DNA of 64,000 nt, taken from assembly GCA_035556135.1 (NCBI GenBank), contig DATMFO010000004.1:124001-188000 (forward strand), written 5' to 3'. The translations under genes were made by a program, and so were the position numbers. Below are positions 48,949 through 58,267 of this stretch, piece by piece; the stretch's first letter is position 1; each line of letters starts with the position of its first letter. The notes beneath the pieces were generated by a model, which was given only the letters and a program-made list of their open reading frames with translations, did no database searches and was not told where the DNA came from. This DNA comes from ZC4RG30 sp035556135 (GTDB lineage Bacteria > Pseudomonadota > Gammaproteobacteria > Steroidobacterales > Steroidobacteraceae).

Positions 48949-51780
48949 TCAACCGCCGGCAGCGCTGCGGCCATCGCCACGCGCTTCCATGCGGCCGAAC
49001 AGAAGGGCCGTCATGTCCTGAGCCGACAGCGGGCGCGCCATGAAGTAGCCCTGCGCCAGGTCGCAGCGCTGCTCGCGCAGGAACTCCAGCTGCACGGCCT
49101 CCTCCACGCCTTCGGCGACCACCGTCCTGCCGAGGCCATGCGCCATCGCAATGATGGTGCTGGCCAGCGCCGCTGCCGAGTGATCATTCACCAGCTGCGC
49201 CACGAAGCTGCGGTCGATCTTCACCGCCCGCACCGGGTAGCGGCGCAGGCTGGCCAGCGCCATGCTGCCCGTACCGAAGTCATCCAGCGTGAGCCCCACG
49301 CCAATCCCGGCCAGCTCTTCCAGGCAGGACTGGCTGTCGTCGTCCATGAGTGCCGACTCGCTCATCTCGAAGGTGAGTGCCTCCGGCGGCAGGCGGTAGC
49401 GGGCCAGCTGCCGTCGCAGGCTGGCGGCAAACTGTGCATCGCGCAGCTGCTGCACCGAGAGGTTCACCGCCATCACCGGCGCGGCGATGCCGGCCTCGCG
49501 CCACGCCGCAAGCTGTGCGCAGGCGGCCTCGAGCACCCAGCCTCCGAGGTCGACGATCAGGCCGGATTCCTCGGCTGCCGGCACGAACTCGGCGGAGGTC
49601 TTCATCGCACCGCCGGGCGGCTGCCAGCGCAACAGGGACTCGATGCCCGCGAGGCTGCCGTCATCGACCCGATACTGCGGCTGGTAGTAGAGCGAGAACT
49701 CCCGCCGGCCGAGCGCGCGGAACATGCCCGAGTCCGGCGCGCGCTGCCCGAGCTTGGGATTGTAGAACTCGGCGCCGCCGCGCCCCAGCTCCTTGGCGCG
49801 GTACATGGCCAGGTCCGCATTGTGCAGCAGCTCGTCGATGCTGGCGCCCTCGTCCGGGAACAGCGCGATGCCGATGCTGGCGCGCACGATGTGCTCGCGG
49901 CCGCCCACGCGGATGGGCCTGCGCATCGACTCGATGACGCGGTGGGCCACCGTGGTCACCTCGCTGGTCCCGCCGACGTCACACAGGATGATGGTGAACT
50001 CGTCACCGCCCAGGCGCGCGACCGTGTCGCCGTCCTTCACGCAGCCGCGCAGCCGCTGCGCCACGATGGACAGCAGCTGGTCGCCAGCCTCGTGGCCGAG
50101 TGAATCATTGACGCGCTTGAAGTGGTCCAGGTCGATGTACAGCAGCGCCCCCTTGCTGGCCTTGCGCGTGGCCGCATGCAGCTCGGCCTGCAGCTGGTCC
50201 CTGAACAGCAGCCGGTTGGGCAGCTGCGTGAGAGGATCGAAGTGCGCCTGGCGGTACAGGCGCTCGGCGCGTGCATTGCTGGCCAGCGAGGAGCCCAGGC
50301 GCAGAGCGCACAGCGTGCCTGTCTGCGCAATGCTGCTCGCGCCCGAAGGCGCCTCGACATAGCCCACTGTCAGGATGGCGGCCAGTTCGCCAGCCGCCAT
50401 CACCGGCCACACCCAGAAGAAGGTGGCGCCGGCGGCCTGCAGCGGCGCGAGGAAGCTGTGGCGCCCCTCCTCGCTGCGCACGATGGTGAGGCCCAGCTCC
50501 GTCCCGCGCAGCGTGGCCACCATCTCCGCATCCAGCGGTACACGCGTCACCGGCGCGCCACCCGCTGCGCTGAAAGCGAACAGGCGGCCGTGGCTGGCCA
50601 CGGGATCCACCAGCGTCAGGCCGACATTGTGCGCGCGGGTAACGGCGCGCACCCGGTCCAGCACCTGGTCGATCACGCTCTCATGGTCGCCGCCGGGCAG
50701 CAGCAGGCCGTCGATCTCGTCCAGCACTTGCCGCGTGTCGTTCTGCTGCTGGATGGCGCCGGAAGCGCGGTTGCAGGCCTCGGCGAGCTGCCGCACTTCC
50801 GGGAACAGCAACGGCGAGGCGGAAATCGCCACGCGGCGATCGGGCAGCTGGCCCAGCGCGCGACGCACCTGGCGCAGCGCTGTTCCATTGCGCGCGCCCA
50901 CGCGATGGCACATCCACGCTGCCAGCAGCAGCAACGGCAGGAAGGTGCCCTGCGTGCGCAGCGCTGACCAGAATGCCGCGGACCACGGCTGGTCTGGCGC
51001 CAGCGACACCATGGCCAGTGCGGTGTCGCTGGTGACGAATGCGGCGTTGATGGCCACCACCGCGCCCACCCACTCCGCGCCCGCCTCGTTCCAGGCGAGG
51101 TTGCCAACCGCCTCGCCGCCGGGCAGCGTCAACAGTCGTTCGATGCTCTGCGCGGCGATCTGCGGCGCCCGGGGGCGCGAGGTGAAATGCGTCTGGCCCC
51201 AGGCATCGAACACCGCCAGGTTGTTGTCCGGACCGGGATCCAGCACCGTGCGCCACCAGCCCTCGCGCAGCTCCGCCAGCACCTTGCGGCGGGGCGGTGC
51301 ATCGCGCAGTTCGCGCATCAGGTAGAGTCGTCCGGCACCGGTGCCCGACCTGGGCACCAGCAGCACGGTGCCGTTTTCGGCCAGGGCTTCACGCTCGCGC
51401 CCGGTGAGTTCGAATTCGCGCGCGCCCACCGTGAACGCTGTGCCAGTAGAGGCCGGCAGGATGGAGACGCTGCTGAAGTAGCCGGCGTCGCGCTGTATCT
51501 CCGCGCGCATGAATTCCCAGCTGCCATCGGGATTGCGGGGGGAACGCTCGGTGATCCAGCGCAACAGCATCTCGGCATTGCCGATGCGTGCGCGCACTGT
51601 CAGCGCCGCCTGTCGCGTGGCGTCGCGCAGCTGCTGCTGGTGCATCTCGCGGTACTGGCGGTGCTGCTTGCCGGCCTGCAGCAGGGTGCTCGCGGCCAGC
51701 AGCACGAGCCCGGCGGCAACCACCGTCCAGGCCATGCGTGCTCCGATACCCCCGAACCGCGCCAAGGCTGCCCTGCGCAT
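48949..51780 (-). CDS. Membrane GGDEF-EAL cyclic-di-GMP enzyme
   Basis: This 943-residue protein has an N-terminal helix (about residues 17-36), a periplasmic sensor of about 250 residues, and a second helix (about 285-305). A GAF-like region and then GGDEF and EAL domains follow. The cyclase site RLGGDEF (about residue 590) is intact. The EAL motif reads IESL rather than EAL, but the Glu is kept, and further metal residues are present (FEMSE, LTLDDFGTGS, VAEGVEE). It may thus both make and degrade c-di-GMP, with the balance set by the sensor. It lies next to, and on the same strand as, the riboswitch-controlled gene. Confidence 0.9.
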   Translation of the reverse strand: MRRAALARFGGIGARMAWTVVAAGLVLLAASTLLQAGKQHRQYREMHQQQLRDATRQAALTVRARIGNAEMLLRWITERSPRNPDGSWEFMRAEIQRDAGYFSSVSILPASTGTAFTVGAREFELTGREREALAENGTVLLVPRSGTGAGRLYLMRELRDAPPRRKVLAELREGWWRTVLDPGPDNNLAVFDAWGQTHFTSRPRAPQIAAQSIERLLTLPGGEAVGNLAWNEAGAEWVGAVVAINAAFVTSDTALAMVSLAPDQPWSAAFWSALRTQGTFLPLLLLAAWMCHRVGARNGTALRQVRRALGQLPDRRVAISASPLLFPEVRQLAEACNRASGAIQQQNDTRQVLDEIDGLLLPGGDHESVIDQVLDRVRAVTRAHNVGLTLVDPVASHGRLFAFSAAGGAPVTRVPLDAEMVATLRGTELGLTIVRSEEGRHSFLAPLQAAGATFFWVWPVMAAGELAAILTVGYVEAPSGASSIAQTGTLCALRLGSSLASNARAERLYRQAHFDPLTQLPNRLLFRDQLQAELHAATRKASKGALLYIDLDHFKRVNDSLGHEAGDQLLSIVAQRLRGCVKDGDTVARLGGDEFTIILCDVGGTSEVTTVAHRVIESMRRPIRVGGREHIVRASIGIALFPDEGASIDELLHNADLAMYRAKELGRGGAEFYNPKLGQRAPDSGMFRALGRREFSLYYQPQYRVDDGSLAGIESLLRWQPPGGAMKTSAEFVPAAEESGLIVDLGGWVLEAACAQLAAWREAGIAAPVMAVNLSVQQLRDAQFAASLRRQLARYRLPPEALTFEMSESALMDDDSQSCLEELAGIGVGLTLDDFGTGSMALASLRRYPVRAVKIDRSFVAQLVNDHSAAALASTIIAMAHGLGRTVVAEGVEEAVQLEFLREQRCDLAQGYFMARPLSAQDMTALLFGRMEARGDGRSAAGG

Positions 51781-51857
51781 CTGACAGGTATCCTCCTTGT
51801 TCTTATTGGACTATGGGTCGCTCCCGCAGGCCGTGCGCCACGTCACCAACGCGCAAT

Positions 51858-52565
51858 TCAGCGCCCGCCGGGGGCACCGGCAAGGCCCGCCAGTGAGGCC
51901 CCTGCATAGGTGGAAACCCCGCGGCGCGGCAGGCGCGCCACCGCCAGCATGGCGGTGGCCAGCTGCGACGGAGTCAGCGCCGCGAGCGCGCCATGGCTGC
52001 TGCGACGCAATAACGGGGCCGTGAGCGCGAGCAACCCCTTGCGCACCACACTCCCGACGCCCTCCTGCGCCCGCAGGCCCAGCAGCGGGCCAGGCTGCAG
52101 CAGGTCCACGGCATCGAACCCGAGCTGCCGCACCCCGGTTTCCATCTCCCCCTTCACGCGCTGGAACACTTCGCCCGCACCTGTCCGCGCACCGGCTGCG
52201 GACACCACCATGAGGCGCGTTGCACCCAGGGTGCGTGCTGCCCGCGCAAACGCACAGACCAGCTTGAGGTCCACCTCACGCAGGGCGCTTTCCGCAGCCT
52301 GCGGACCGCCAGGCGCACCGAGCACGCAGAACGCGTCGCTGCAGCGCTGGCCCTTCAGGCTGCGCTCCAGGTCATCGAAGCGCAGGATGCGATTGGCCAG
52401 GCGCGGATGCTCCAGCGGCAGCGGGCGCCGCGACAGCGCCAGCACGCGCGCGAAAGTGTCGTCTTGCAGGAGCAGCTTCAACAATGCCGTGCCGGTCAGC
52501 CCACTGGCACCGGCCAGCAGTGCCACGCGTGGCTCGGGCTTTGCCGGCTCTTTTGCCGCCACCAA
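51858..52565 (-). CDS. NAD(P)-binding Rossmann oxidoreductase (HTATIP2-like)
   Basis: This 235-residue protein has an N-terminal nucleotide-binding motif ALLAGASGLTGTAL. A middle MVVSAAGA segment and VFQRVKGEMETGVRQLGF hold a conserved Lys, as in the TIP30/HTATIP2 branch of atypical short-chain dehydrogenases; the usual Tyr is Phe here. It ends with a short Gly/Ala-rich tail. No signal peptide is seen. The substrate is unknown. It is divergent from the TPR protein gene at 52685 across 119 bases. Confidence 0.7.
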   Translation of the reverse strand: MVAAKEPAKPEPRVALLAGASGLTGTALLKLLLQDDTFARVLALSRRPLPLEHPRLANRILRFDDLERSLKGQRCSDAFCVLGAPGGPQAAESALREVDLKLVCAFARAARTLGATRLMVVSAAGARTGAGEVFQRVKGEMETGVRQLGFDAVDLLQPGPLLGLRAQEGVGSVVRKGLLALTAPLLRRSSHGALAALTPSQLATAMLAVARLPRRGVSTYAGASLAGLAGAPGGR

Positions 52566-52672
52566 AGGAATTCTTCCCGCAGTCCTACAGGGACCGGAAT
52601 TATGCCCGCGATCCTGCCATCGCGTCGCCGGCGGTGCAGGCGCCCCAGTTCACCCGTCCTGCCGCTTGGGAG

Positions 52673-52678
52673 TACTCT
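52673..52678 (+). promoter_or_regulatory. TACTCT -10 box of the TPR gene, leaderless type
   Basis: TACTCT ends 6 bases before the ATG at 52685. A TTCACC at 52649-52654 gives a plausible -35 with an 18-base spacer. No Shine-Dalgarno is present. Confidence 0.45.
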
Positions 52679-52684
52679 TGCTGC

Positions 52685-54037
52685 ATGCCAAGGATTGCCC
52701 CGCTTCTTGCCTCGCTCCTGCTGCTGCCGTTGCAATCCCTTGCGGCCGATGCCGTCACGGATGACCGCCCCGCCATTTACCGCCAGTACCGCGAGGCCTT
52801 CGATGCCGGCGACTTCCAGAAGGCACTGCCCCTGGCCGTGCGGGTGGTGGAGCTGACCAGCAACCAGTTCGGCAACGAGGCCGTCGAGCTGGTCAATCCA
52901 CTCACCAACGTGGCCACCACGCTGTACCGGCTGAAGCAGCACGGCGAGGCCCTCGACGCCTACCGGCGTGCGCTCACGCTGCTTGACCAGGAAGGCGACG
53001 CCACCGATCCGCGCTTCGTCTCGCCCCTGCATGGCCTGGGCGCGACCCTGCGCGCCATGGACCGGGACGAGGAAGCCATCATCCCGCTCAAGCGCGCAGT
53101 GGACATCATCCGCAACCGCGACGGCCTGCATGCGCCGGCCCAGCTGCCCATCCTGCGCGCCCTCATCGCCTGCTATGAATCCACCGGGCGCACCGAGGAT
53201 GCCGGGCGCGAGCACCAGTATGCGTTCACCATCGCCGAGCAGACCTGGGGCGCCAACGACCCGCGCATGATCGATGCGCTGGAGGAACTGGCCGACTGGT
53301 ACGAGGCCACCGGCCGCTACACCGGGGCGCGACTGCTGCACATGCGTGCGGTGGAGTTGGCCGACAGGGAACAGCCGATGAGCCTGAAGGCCATCGGACC
53401 CTTGCGCGGCATCGCCCGTGCGTACCGCCTCGCGTTCATCCATGGCGAGAATTCACAGGCCGCGATGACGGCCCCCGAGGACCTGCCGGATTCCCTGCGC
53501 CGTGCTGCGGCGGTGAACCTGTCGATGCCTTCCAGCGATGGCGAGCGGGCACTGCGCGAAGCCTTGCAGCGGCTGGAGTCCTCCGGCGCATCGAGGGCGG
53601 CGGAGCGCGGCACGGTAATGGCCGAGCTCGGCGACTGGTACCGCATCGCCGGCGTCACGCAGCGCGCGCTGGCCACCTGGCGCGACGCCTGGAACGAACT
53701 GAACATCGCTGGCGACACTTCGCTGCTCGCCCGACCGGTGCCGGTGATCTACCGCGCGCCACCCGTGGCCACCTCGCAGCGCCAGCAGGACCCCGAGGAA
53801 TACAGCGTGCAGGAAGTCGAATTGCGCGCCTCCATCGGGCCGGATGGCACGCTGCGCGAGGTCACGGTGGCCAATCCCGCGCCGGAACGTGAAGGCGCCG
53901 AGCGCGCGGTGATCGCGGCCCTGCGGCGCGCCGTGTGGCGGCCCGCCTTCGAACGCGGCCAGCCCGTGGCCACCGGGGACCATGTCTTCCGCGAGAAGGT
54001 TTACGTGAAGCTGCCGCGCGAGAGCCGCGGCAACTGA
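52685..54037 (+). CDS. Secreted TPR protein with TonB-like C-terminal domain
   Basis: This 450-residue exported protein has a signal peptide (LLASLLLLPLQSLAADA). About six TPR/Sel1-like helix pairs follow (roughly residues 30-240, for example VELVNPLTNVATTLYRLKQH). The C-terminal domain (about 375-450) has VELRASIGPDGTLREVTVAN and AALRRAVWRPAFERGQPV, the pattern of TonB C-terminal folds. There is no N-terminal anchor, so it is not a classic TonB. It may be a periplasmic adaptor. The start at 52685 fits the signal peptide. It converges on the lipoprotein gene at 54042. Confidence 0.7.
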   Translation: MPRIAPLLASLLLLPLQSLAADAVTDDRPAIYRQYREAFDAGDFQKALPLAVRVVELTSNQFGNEAVELVNPLTNVATTLYRLKQHGEALDAYRRALTLLDQEGDATDPRFVSPLHGLGATLRAMDRDEEAIIPLKRAVDIIRNRDGLHAPAQLPILRALIACYESTGRTEDAGREHQYAFTIAEQTWGANDPRMIDALEELADWYEATGRYTGARLLHMRAVELADREQPMSLKAIGPLRGIARAYRLAFIHGENSQAAMTAPEDLPDSLRRAAAVNLSMPSSDGERALREALQRLESSGASRAAERGTVMAELGDWYRIAGVTQRALATWRDAWNELNIAGDTSLLARPVPVIYRAPPVATSQRQQDPEEYSVQEVELRASIGPDGTLREVTVANPAPEREGAERAVIAALRRAVWRPAFERGQPVATGDHVFREKVYVKLPRESRGN

Positions 54038-54041
54038 GCGG

Positions 54042-54761
54042 CTACGGCGCGTCCGGCTCGATCGGCACCAGCTCGATTATTTCCATCGCGGCGGCCGCCG
54101 CGTCTTGCGCGGTGAGCACCTCGCCCGCTGCCAGCCGGGCCGCCATCGGCTGGCGTGGCAACTGCACCAGGAATTTCGCCGCCGCATCGCGCATGGCCGC
54201 CCGCGTGGCCTGCGTGAGTGCGTTGGCGGCACGCCCGGCGCGCGAACTGCCATAGCCGGTGAGCGTGAGGTTGTCGATGGCCTCGCCGGCCTGGCCGAGC
54301 ACGGCGATGCGGTAGCGGATGGTCACGGCCCAGTATTCGCCGCCGGTCTCGCTGTCGGTCACGAAGGAGAACTGCTCGATCTCCGGCTCGAAGATGGCCT
54401 GCAGGTTGCCTGCGGAGCGTGCGGCCGCCTCGCTGTCGAACACCTGCACGGAAGAGAAGGAAGTGCCGAAGATGGTGCGGAACAGCTCCTCGTGGCCCGG
54501 GCCGAGGTCGATCTTCCAGCCGGAATTGCCGCGCTTTTCCTCGTGCTTGTAGTTGCGCACCCGGTCGTTGACCACCAGACCCACGCGCGCCTGCAGGGGC
54601 TGCACCAGGGCGCGGGGAAGAGCCGGCGTGGGCTTGACGGCCACGCTGCCACAGGCCGCAAGAAGCAGCGCCAGCGCCGCCAGCGACGTGGAACGCAGGC
54701 GGCGCAGTGCACCTCGCCCGCCCAGCACCGGCAGCCGCGCATTTCGACACTGAACTGTCAT
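54042..54761 (-). CDS. Lipoprotein, last gene of the kinase/FHA/vWA operon
   Basis: This 239-residue protein has a lipoprotein signal (LAALALLLAAC, Cys37) and a mature domain of unknown family. The visible segments QARVGLVVNDRVRNYKHEE and FSFVTDSETGGEYWAVTIRY suggest a beta-rich fold like those of outer-membrane assembly lipoproteins. The start overlaps the preceding vWA gene (ATGA), so it is translated with it. It may anchor the assembly to the outer membrane. The function is unknown. Confidence 0.65.
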   Translation of the reverse strand: MTVQCRNARLPVLGGRGALRRLRSTSLAALALLLAACGSVAVKPTPALPRALVQPLQARVGLVVNDRVRNYKHEEKRGNSGWKIDLGPGHEELFRTIFGTSFSSVQVFDSEAAARSAGNLQAIFEPEIEQFSFVTDSETGGEYWAVTIRYRIAVLGQAGEAIDNLTLTGYGSSRAGRAANALTQATRAAMRDAAAKFLVQLPRQPMAARLAAGEVLTAQDAAAAAMEIIELVPIEPDAP

Positions 54762-55753
54762 GGCTTCTCGTTGGTGATGCCGACGAATGTGCCGCCGTTG
54801 CGTGCGGTAACCGTACGCATTAGCGCCGAAAACTGGATGTTTGTAAATGCTGACATGCCCGCACCCTGCTGGAAACCGATGGCATGGATCCGCGCGCGCG
54901 GCCGGCTGTCGGCGACATTGAGGCGTGCGATGCGTTCCACCGCCTCCTGCATGGAGTTGCCGGAGAATTCATCGCCGATCACCACGATGCTGAGGTTCTG
55001 TCCCCGCTCGCGATACAGGCGCAGCGCCAGCTCAATGCCCGGCACGGGATTGGACTGGCTGTAGGGACGCCAGCTGCGCAGGCGGGTGCGGATGCGCTGG
55101 CGCAGCTCGGTTGAGTCCTTCAGCCACGAGCCGGGTGCGCCACTCTCGAACATGAAGCGGCCCTGGTCGTTGACCACCTGCAGGCCCTTCAGGTCCGGGT
55201 AGATGTCGAGCGTCTCGCTCATGATGGCGAGGGTGGATTCCCAGTGGTTCACGGCCATGCTGTCGGAGGTGTCGATCACGAACACCACGTACTCGCTGTC
55301 CACCGGGATGCCGCCCACCGATGCCGTCGGCGCCGTGCGCCGGCGTGGCTGCGCGCGCAGCCGCTCCATCTCGGCGGTGAGCTCCTGGTAGGCCGACACC
55401 AGCTCGCTGGCGACGATGTTGGCCACTGCCGCATCGTTGCGGCTGGCGTCGTATTCGCCACGCACATCGGTGAGGTCGCCCTGCAGGCGCGCCAGCCGGT
55501 CACGCTCGGTGCGCAGTTCGCGGATACGGCCCTGCAGTTCACGCCGCAGCTCGTCGGAATCGCCGCGGATCTCGAACAGCTCCTCTTCCAGCTTCAGCAG
55601 CTGCGCGTTCAGCGACACGCGCGCCCGCTCGATCACCACCGGCTGGTCCACGTCGGTGAGCACCAGCAGCAGCAGGATGGCGCCAAAGCCGCAGCAGATG
55701 CAGTCCATGAACGAGAGGCTGAACACCTCGCCCTCGCGGCGGCGCAGCTTCAT
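54758..55753 (-). CDS. Membrane-anchored von Willebrand A protein 2
   Basis: This 331-residue protein begins with a membrane segment carrying a Cys-rich motif (FSLSFMDCICCGFGAILLLL, about residues 11-33). A predicted coiled coil follows (about 42-135). The vWA domain has a MIDAS metal site DTSDS (Asp161 in VVFVIDTSDSM) and a late VVIGDEFSGNS. The vWA fold binds protein partners through Mg2+. It shares its N-terminal motif with the vWA gene just upstream, so the two may pair. Start and stop both overlap neighbours (ATGA). The topology suggests the vWA domain faces the periplasm. Confidence 0.8.
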   Translation of the reverse strand: MKLRRREGEVFSLSFMDCICCGFGAILLLLVLTDVDQPVVIERARVSLNAQLLKLEEELFEIRGDSDELRRELQGRIRELRTERDRLARLQGDLTDVRGEYDASRNDAAVANIVASELVSAYQELTAEMERLRAQPRRRTAPTASVGGIPVDSEYVVFVIDTSDSMAVNHWESTLAIMSETLDIYPDLKGLQVVNDQGRFMFESGAPGSWLKDSTELRQRIRTRLRSWRPYSQSNPVPGIELALRLYRERGQNLSIVVIGDEFSGNSMQEAVERIARLNVADSRPRARIHAIGFQQGAGMSAFTNIQFSALMRTVTARNGGTFVGITNEKP

Positions 55754-56853
55754 GGCCAGTCCTCCCCGGGAACCAGGTAGCTGCCGCCGGTTTCGCGCGC
55801 CATGGTCCAGAAGCGGTGTGCCGCCGGCAGGTCACCCTGCATGGGCAGCAGGATCACGCTCACTGGCACGTTGTCAGGCAGCGCGCGCCGGGCTTCATCG
55901 AAGAGGCGCGAGCGCTGCGCGGCATCCACGTACTTGCGCCGGGGCACGTCGCGTCCCTGCGTGGGCAGGCCGTCGGTGACCAGCACGACCTGGTCCGGCT
56001 TCGGCGAGAGTTCGTTGATGGCCCTCCAGGCATTGATCAGGCTCGAGCCACCCTCGGGCGTGAGCGCACGCAGGCTGGTGATGGCCTGCTCCAGCAGCCG
56101 CGGGTCGCCGGAATCCAGCCACTTGCCCTCGGTGCCTTCGACCAGCGGGTGGGCCTGGGTGTTGAAGCCATACATCTGGAAGCGGCTGCCGGCGGGCAGC
56201 TGCGTCGAGAGCCAGTCGGCAATATCCAGCGCATGACGCCACTTCGGCGCCGCGCGCCTGAGGCCCGGGTCCTGATTGCGCAGCTTGATGATGGCGTCCA
56301 GCTCCTCGTGCATCATGCTGGCGGAGCGGTCCATCAGCACCAGGATGCGCCGGCCCTTGATCTGGATGCCGGTGAGGTACTGCCGGTTGCCGGTGCCACG
56401 GAAGGCACGCACCCGCTCGCCCTGTGGCGCCTGCTGCACGGTGGGACCACCCTGCAGCCGCCGCGTGCCTTCTTCCAGCTGCTTCAGGTCGGTCTTCAGT
56501 TCATTGATGTGCGCGCGCTGGGCCATGCTGATGGCGCCAGCCTGCAGCGCGGCCATCTGCAGGGAGCCGACTTCCTCGCTGAGCGTGCGCGCCCGTTCGG
56601 CGGCCTGCGCGGTTTCGGCCTGCGTCTTCTCCAGCGTATTGCGCAGCAGGACCAGGTTGCGCGTGCCCACCAGCACTTCTTCCTCGAGCCTGTTGACCTC
56701 GGCCTGCAGCTTGTCGATGTCCTCCACGCGCTTCACGCCGGCCTGGCCGGCAACGATGGTGTAGAACAGCACCACCGCGCCGAAGCCGCAGCAGATGCAG
56801 TCGAGGAAGGACAGCGAGAACACCTCGAAGCGGCGTCTGTTGCGGCGGGCCAT
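55750..56853 (-). CDS. Membrane-anchored von Willebrand A protein 1
   Basis: This 367-residue protein has the N-terminal motif VFSLSFLDCICCGFGAVVLF (residues 11-30) in a single membrane helix. A long coiled coil (about 42-135) precedes the vWA domain with MIDAS DRSAS (Asp175 in LVLMDRSASMM), a Thr in LTPEGGSSL and Asp in LVTDGLPTQG, so the metal site looks complete. Its closest relative in the window is the downstream vWA gene. The paired motif suggests a heteromeric complex of both proteins. The start lies 2 bases after the FHA stop codon. Confidence 0.8.
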   Translation of the reverse strand: MARRNRRRFEVFSLSFLDCICCGFGAVVLFYTIVAGQAGVKRVEDIDKLQAEVNRLEEEVLVGTRNLVLLRNTLEKTQAETAQAAERARTLSEEVGSLQMAALQAGAISMAQRAHINELKTDLKQLEEGTRRLQGGPTVQQAPQGERVRAFRGTGNRQYLTGIQIKGRRILVLMDRSASMMHEELDAIIKLRNQDPGLRRAAPKWRHALDIADWLSTQLPAGSRFQMYGFNTQAHPLVEGTEGKWLDSGDPRLLEQAITSLRALTPEGGSSLINAWRAINELSPKPDQVVLVTDGLPTQGRDVPRRKYVDAAQRSRLFDEARRALPDNVPVSVILLPMQGDLPAAHRFWTMARETGGSYLVPGEDWP

Positions 56854-56855
56854 GG

Positions 56856-58016
56856 CTACTGCGCCCCGATGGCCACCAGAGGCAGCTCGATGCCGGGATC
56901 GCCCAGCCGCAGCACGGCGCCCGCTGGCAACAATGCACGGCCGCGCACGCGCGCACCATCGACGAAGGTGCCGTGCGTGGAATGATCGATCACCTGCGTG
57001 CGGCCGCCTTCACGGCGCAGCGTGCAATGGCGGCGGGAGATGCCGGCCAGGCCCTCGGGCAGGCTGAGCGCCACATCACCTGCGCGCCCGACCACCAGGC
57101 CGCCGGAGGAAATCGGCACCACCCCGCCCTGCCACACCACATGCGTGGCCATCGGCCGCGCGGCGCCTGTGGTATCGAACAGCGGTTCGAGCAGGCCATC
57201 GGGTGCTGGCTCGGTGAACAGCGGCATGCTGGTGCGATAGGGCACGCCCGCATCGGCGGTGGCACCAGAGGGTTGCAGCAGGCTGGCGGCGCGCGCCGCA
57301 AGATCGCCGGCGCCGCCGCACAGGCGTGCGAACCTGGCGGCAACCAGCACGGACTGGAGGCCCGGGATTTCCGCCGCCGGATGCGGCACCAGCAGCGTCG
57401 CGTCCCCGTATGCGGCAGCCAGCGCCTGCAGTGCATTGGCCAGCGGTGCCAGCACGGGCTGGGCCGCGGCGGCCAGCTGGTCGCGCGTGAGCGCCAGGGT
57501 CACCTCTCCGTTGCCGGTTTCCAGCTGCAGCAGCGCCTGGCCCTGGCGCTGCGCCCCGGCCGCCAGCTGCGGCAGCTGTCCGCGCAGCGCCTGTTCGTGA
57601 CGCAGGTCATGCAGGGGATCAAAACGCGTCTGCTGCACCAGGGTGGCTGCGGCAAGCCTCAGCCAGGCATCGTGCAGACTCTGCATTCCGCCGGGCAGAT
57701 GCACGTGCCGGCGCAGTGCCGCCATGTCGCCGGCGCGCACGGCAAGGTCGACGGAGAACTGCCGGCGCGACAGGCCCAGCACCACCAGCTGCGGGCACTG
57801 CGGCAGCCATGCCGCCAGCACCGCCGCACGGTCAACAAAACCCTGCACCTCGTGGCCGGCCGTGCGCAGTTCGCGCAGCAGCTCGCCGGGCAGCGCGGGG
57901 TGCGCAGGCGGCGCCAGTGCCACCCACAGGCCGCCTTCCACGGGCAACGGCAGCGCAACGGGCACGCCATTGGTGGCTGCGGCGTCCAGCGTGTCGTTGT
58001 AGTCGGCGCCGTGCAT
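56856..58016 (-). CDS. FHA-domain protein
   Basis: This 386-residue protein has no membrane helix. A C-terminal FHA domain is at about residues 305-378, with VVGRAGDVALSL, the pThr-binding GISRRHCTLRREG (Ser-Arg-Arg-His) and HSTHGTFVDGARV. FHA domains bind phospho-threonine, and the operon's own kinase is the obvious source. The first 300 residues (for example GHEVQGFVDRAAVLAAWLPQ) are not recognised and may be a binding or ATPase-like domain. The start (TGATG) overlaps the stop of the small preceding gene. Confidence 0.8.
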   Translation of the reverse strand: MHGADYNDTLDAAATNGVPVALPLPVEGGLWVALAPPAHPALPGELLRELRTAGHEVQGFVDRAAVLAAWLPQCPQLVVLGLSRRQFSVDLAVRAGDMAALRRHVHLPGGMQSLHDAWLRLAAATLVQQTRFDPLHDLRHEQALRGQLPQLAAGAQRQGQALLQLETGNGEVTLALTRDQLAAAAQPVLAPLANALQALAAAYGDATLLVPHPAAEIPGLQSVLVAARFARLCGGAGDLAARAASLLQPSGATADAGVPYRTSMPLFTEPAPDGLLEPLFDTTGAARPMATHVVWQGGVVPISSGGLVVGRAGDVALSLPEGLAGISRRHCTLRREGGRTQVIDHSTHGTFVDGARVRGRALLPAGAVLRLGDPGIELPLVAIGAQ

Positions 58017-58267
58017 CAGATGTCCACCGGGAAGGTGAGGTTGTTGTCCGCGGAGATGGGCTCGAGCGGCGGCTCTTCCTCCTCCTGCGCCGGGGGCGGC
58101 GGTGCGGGCCTCTGTGTGGCTTCAATTGGTGGTGGTGCCGGTGCCGGGCGATCGGCCTGCCCGGCCGCCGGTTCCCCTGCAGCAGGCGGCGGCGCCTCCG
58201 CGGCCCGCAACGACAGCAATGGCAGCAATGCCAGCAGGCACAGGCGTGCCCGCCAGGAAGCGCTCAT
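58016..58267 (-). CDS. Small proline-rich exported protein
   Basis: This 83-residue protein has a signal peptide (RLCLLALLPLLSLRAAEA). A Pro/Ala/Glu-rich tail follows (APPPAAGEPAAGQ, PPPPAQEEEEPPLEP) ending in DNNLTFPVDI. It has no fold and probably serves as a periplasmic linker or phosphorylation/contact segment within the complex. The ATG overlaps the preceding stop (ATGA) and its stop overlaps the FHA start, which is the main evidence that it is a real gene. Confidence 0.6.
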   Translation of the reverse strand: MSASWRARLCLLALLPLLSLRAAEAPPPAAGEPAAGQADRPAPAPPPIEATQRPAPPPPAQEEEEPPLEPISADNNLTFPVDI

